Assembly (NCBI GenBank): GCA_015063685.1
Contig: SVTR01000003.1
Span: forward strand, 34,048 to 98,047
Direction of reading: 5' to 3'
Length of the DNA stretch: 64,000 bases
From: Oscillospiraceae bacterium
GTDB taxonomy: Bacteria > Bacillota > Clostridia > Oscillospirales > CAG-272
Under the pieces are notes generated by a model. That model saw only the letters and a program-made list of their open reading frames with translations. It made no database searches and was not told the DNA's origin. Within the stretch, counting starts at the first letter, position 1. Each line of letters opens with the position of its first letter. A program made the position numbers and the translations under genes. Positions 61,203 through 64,000 of this stretch are shown one piece after another.

Positions 61203-64000
61203 TCACTTGACGTTTGACATGGTCAGATGTCGTGAGTTCAGCTCTTTTCTGACACAGAGCCATGCGGCACCGGCCCACAGGAGCTGCCACAGCAGGAGCA
61301 TCAAGGAGCTGACGTGGGACATCGCCCCGAAGCCCAGGCACAGGGCGAGGACGATTACAGCGCTCAAGAGGGCAATCCAGGACAGTCTTGTAGCCCATTT
61401 AGCAGTATTTTTCAAACGGCGGCAAGCCATGATGGGATAAGTGAGATCCACCGCCCGTCCCGTGGCCAGAATACTGCCGGGACGGCTTTCTCTTGCTTCC
61501 TCGGCATAATCGGGACGTATGATACTGATTCTCGGCATTTCCGAGGTGGCAAAGGGCTTCAGAAGCTCTTCCGTAACCAAGGGATCATAGCAAATCACCG
61601 ACAGCACGTAGCCCAAGGCTCCCAAGGTGCTGACAGTACGGGCAAACGAGCGCTTGGGTACGTACTGTGCCGCGTAGGCTAAGCGGAATTTCCGATCAAA
61701 GGCAATATAGAGAACGCGGCTATCCTCGGTACGCTTGTAGAATCTCTCCTTGGATCTGGGCGGCAATTTGATACCGCGGTCGGCCAGGGCATCGTAAGTG
61801 CCCATGAGCACCTCGCAAGCAAGATCTCTCGGACGATCGTTCATATACAGGCGCAGACAGGTATCATCGGATTCAACGATCTCCAACCGGATCCCGCGAA
61901 GCTCATCATCCCGCACGGGATAATCCTGATCGTTCAGGGGGAAGCTTAAAAGGGCAAACAAGCGGTTGGATATTTGACGGTAATACCCTGCCTGTCCATC
62001 TCCCGTCATGGTGATGGCTTTGATGTGACAAGCCTTCAGCGCATCCCCCACCTCAAAGGTCATATGGGCAGATTCAGGCTCAGCGGACTTGCCGGGAGCA
62101 TAGATCCCTGCGGCAGTCTGATTCAGAACAGCACAGCCATGGCGCCCGATGATGCGGTTGACCGTCATCAAGGGCAGGGTCAGCATGAGCAGATAGGCCG
62201 CAGGCAGTGCTGCCAGGTAAGTGCCCATCAAAGCAGACAGACCCTTGATCCAGGCTCCTTGGCCTCTGACAACCACCACACCTGCTACGGCAAGTGCCCC
62301 CAGGAAGGCGGCACCGACCATGATGCCCAAACGGCGCTCTTGTTGGTTATATTGGGTGACGCGGAGGAAGTAATCCGCCAATCGCTCCACCTTGCGCACA
62401 CGGAAATTCCGTGCGAAAACATCCTTTCCGCCATCTCCGGACAAGGACTCATCAGCGCGTGTTGCTACGTATTTGGCTTTACCGGAGGAGGCTACACGGA
62501 AGCTCAGCTTCTCAGCCTCCAGCTTGAACCGATCCCCAAGGCAAGCCACCAATAGGATCACCAGGCATCCGCCAACGTACAACCGCAAGCCCTGTCCTAC
62601 TACAAAGCAGGCGGCTACGGTATGCAGTAAGGTAAGTACCCACGCCGTGGCGGGAATGGCATAGGCAACGGGCTTCAGCTCCGCAAGACTTCTCAAGCCA
62701 CCGCCCATATGGACAATGGAGGGCAGGCCCGCAAGGAGCAACCACACAACACCAACCAGCGGATATAGGAAGGAATTCACAAAATCCTCCATACCGACAC
62801 CCATCAGTGGGGCAAAGTCGGGAAGGATATCATAGGCAAGTCCCACTGCGGCAAAGGCCAAGGTCAGCCACAGGCGCATTTTCTGGATAGACGTAGCACC
62901 GCGGTAAACCCGCTCCTGCTCACAGGTCTGGGCCGCCGAGGTGTATTCCTCACCGTCGTAAGCGGAAGCAGGCGTGTTGCGCAGACCGCTCTGGTCACGG
63001 CGGATGAACTCTTCCCGGTCATAGCGATTGCTGACTCGGTTGATATGCTCCACATCCTCAACCTGACCGATCTCCTGCTCATAGCCAAGATGCAGGTACA
63101 GCGCGGTGTCCTGCTCTCGGGAAGCCTCGGCATCCTCCACAACGTAGCCGTGCAGATCTTCTCCCGTGTCGGCACGAGCGATTGTGGCAGCCCCCGCCCG
63201 TGCTTTCATTTTGTCATGCGCGCCGTTTTTTAATCCGGCGTCTCCCTTTGGGAACGTAAGTATGGGGATCTGCTCATTGTCCAGCGTCAGCTGCAAGGGA
63301 TCACGCCACAAGGGCGGGGCTTTTTCGGTTGCATCTGTATCATCTGCTTGTGCTTTCTCAAGCTTATCGTCCAACGTATCCTCTCCGGGATCCGTCAGAT
63401 CTTGCCAGAATTCATCCGAATTTTCCTCATCTTTATCGGCGTGATTTCCCAAATCAGGAAGTTTTTCAAAGGTATTTTCCCACGCGGAATCTTCATCGAG
63501 ACGGCGCAATGCGTCCTTGGTCTCCTCATTGAGATCCGTTGCAAGCAAGCAATCCAGCGCATGAGAAGGATGACGGCCGTTGATCTCGTAATCCTCGCCA
63601 TCGCCATCAATATCATCAGATTCATCCGCCCATGCCAAAGCAAAGGATGGCACACGGGGACGGTCAGAGCAGTCGACAGATTCCGGCTCTTCCCCGACGA
63701 TCTCTTCGGGCTCTTCCTCGACGATCTCCTCGGGCTCTTCCTCGGTGATCTCCTCGGGCTCTTCCTCGACGAACTCCTCGGGTTCTTCCTCAACGATCTC
63801 TTCGGGCTCTTCCTCGGTGATCTCCTCGGGTTCTTCCTCAATGATCTCTTCGGGCTCTTCCTCAATGATCTCTTCGGGCTCTTCCTCGGTGATCTCCTCG
63901 GGCTCTTCCTCGACGAACTCCTCGGGTTCTTCCTCAACGATCTCTTCGGGCTCTTCCTCGGTGATCTCCTCGGGTTCTTCCTCAATGATCTCTTCGGGCT
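61203..64000 (-). CDS. Multi-pass membrane protein with long acidic repeat N-terminus (partial)
   Basis: The frame is open from the stop at 61203 to the window edge, so the start lies to the right. From the edge the protein begins with about 13 copies of an 8-residue Glu/Pro repeat, then an acidic linker (ADESDDIDGDGEDYEI), then at least 8 hydrophobic segments and cytoplasmic loops with PESAHMTFEVGDALKACHIKAITMTGDGQAGYY and YMNDRPRDLACEVLMG. Parts of the topology (paired helices, large loop, final helices) recall P-type ATPases, but the phosphorylation motif DKTGT is absent. I do not recognise the family. Confidence 0.7.
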   Translation of the reverse strand, partial: PEEIIEEEPEEITEEEPEEIVEEEPEEFVEEEPEEITEEEPEEIIEEEPEEIIEEEPEEITEEEPEEIVEEEPEEFVEEEPEEITEEEPEEIVEEEPEEIVGEEPESVDCSDRPRVPSFALAWADESDDIDGDGEDYEINGRHPSHALDCLLATDLNEETKDALRRLDEDSAWENTFEKLPDLGNHADKDEENSDEFWQDLTDPGEDTLDDKLEKAQADDTDATEKAPPLWRDPLQLTLDNEQIPILTFPKGDAGLKNGAHDKMKARAGAATIARADTGEDLHGYVVEDAEASREQDTALYLHLGYEQEIGQVEDVEHINRVSNRYDREEFIRRDQSGLRNTPASAYDGEEYTSAAQTCEQERVYRGATSIQKMRLWLTLAFAAVGLAYDILPDFAPLMGVGMEDFVNSFLYPLVGVVWLLLAGLPSIVHMGGGLRSLAELKPVAYAIPATAWVLTLLHTVAACFVVGQGLRLYVGGCLVILLVACLGDRFKLEAEKLSFRVASSGKAKYVATRADESLSGDGGKDVFARNFRVRKVERLADYFLRVTQYNQQERRLGIMVGAAFLGALAVAGVVVVRGQGAWIKGLSALMGTYLAALPAAYLLMLTLPLMTVNRIIGRHGCAVLNQTAAGIYAPGKSAEPESAHMTFEVGDALKACHIKAITMTGDGQAGYYRQISNRLFALLSFPLNDQDYPVRDDELRGIRLEIVESDDTCLRLYMNDRPRDLACEVLMGTYDALADRGIKLPPRSKERFYKRTEDSRVLYIAFDRKFRLAYAAQYVPKRSFARTVSTLGALGYVLSVICYDPLVTEELLKPFATSEMPRISIIRPDYAEEARESRPGSILATGRAVDLTYPIMACRRLKNTAKWATRLSWIALLSAVIVLALCLGFGAMSHVSSLMLLLWQLLWAGAAWLCVRKELNSRHLTMSNVK
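63685..64000 (-). repeat. 24-bp tandem repeat encoding an acidic 8-residue unit
   Basis: About 13 units of 24 bp encode variants of Glu-Glu-Glu-Pro-Glu-Glu-Ile-x, where x is Val, Ile or Thr, with Phe in place of Ile in some units. The array runs beyond the window. Unit variants alternate in blocks, suggesting past unit duplication. The frame is kept through all copies seen. Confidence 0.85.

Noticed and set aside
59668..61440. A 590-codon plus-strand frame opposite the radical-SAM gene
   Set aside because: The minus-strand protein carries Fe-S and cobalamin-fold motifs; the opposite frame has none.
61203..63653. GTG at 63653 as the true start of the acidic membrane protein
   Set aside because: The same frame continues open to the window edge through an in-frame tandem repeat, and no ribosome site precedes that GTG.
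1..64000. tRNA and rRNA genes
   Set aside because: No cloverleaf-like or rRNA-like conserved stretch was noticed on either strand while reading. A tRNA scan would be the decisive check.

Overview
This window looks like a chromosomal segment of an endospore-forming, low-to-mid GC Bacillota (class Clostridia; probably an uncultured gut or rumen relative of the Oscillospirales or Christensenellales). The evidence is an alpha/beta-type small acid-soluble spore protein gene (35522-35734), a leucine T-box ahead of leuS, AGGAGG-type ribosome sites, consensus sigma-A promoters, and the mosaic palindromic intergenic repeats common in these genomes. No rRNA, tRNA or CRISPR array was recognised.

Layout. 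(1) 1-5944: a surface-polysaccharide operon on the minus strand (sugar-phosphate transferase, epimerase, three GT4 glycosyltransferases). It is read from a promoter at 6043-6071 and preceded by the truncated start of a helicase gene. The first bases of the window are a further copy of the same promoter region, serving something to the left. (2) 6389-8875: a small secreted protein, an ECF sigma factor with a membrane partner, and an XRE regulator with a DUF6514 protein. (3) 9069-34037: one long minus-strand polysaccharide operon. Read from its 5' end it carries an SF2 helicase with helicase-associated repeats, DegT aminotransferase, GNAT, a second PLP enzyme, ATP-grasp ligase, sugar-phosphate transferase, CapK/PaaK-like ligase, glycosyltransferases, a 1802-residue secreted phosphodiester-glycosidase protein followed by a 40-residue peptide gene, a Wzy-like polymerase, two flippases and UDP-glucose dehydrogenase. 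(4) 34037-35301: a DNA-inversion switch. (5) 35522-64000: mostly housekeeping genes (PTS-like permease, DUF554, pncB, uracil-DNA glycosylase, AEC carrier, TrpR-like YerC, methyltransferases, VanZ, metallophosphatase, hslO, cysK, regulators, a second ECF sigma pair, leuS, the radical-SAM pair) separated by repeats.

The most interesting system is the switch at 34077-34374. A 298-bp segment is bounded by perfect 25-bp inverted repeats. Each repeat is itself a palindrome with a 6-bp centre, the form of a tyrosine-recombinase core site. Beside it lies a complete tyrosine recombinase gene (34410-35249). Inside the segment is a consensus promoter (TTGCAA, 17 bp, TATAAT) that in this sequence points away from the polysaccharide operon into a terminator, so the operon reads as OFF. 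The segment also carries a terminator aimed against read-through from the recombinase gene toward the operon. Inverting the segment on paper puts the -10 box 101 bp from the helicase start codon. At the second locus, where the same promoter is fixed in the ON orientation beside a decayed half site, the distance to the truncated helicase start is 99 bp. Three related promoter modules therefore suggest a family of phase-variable polysaccharide loci, of which one keeps a complete switch here, led by an unusual helicase rather than by a known antiterminator.

All functional calls are from reading the sequence and recognising families. No database search or computed alignment was made.
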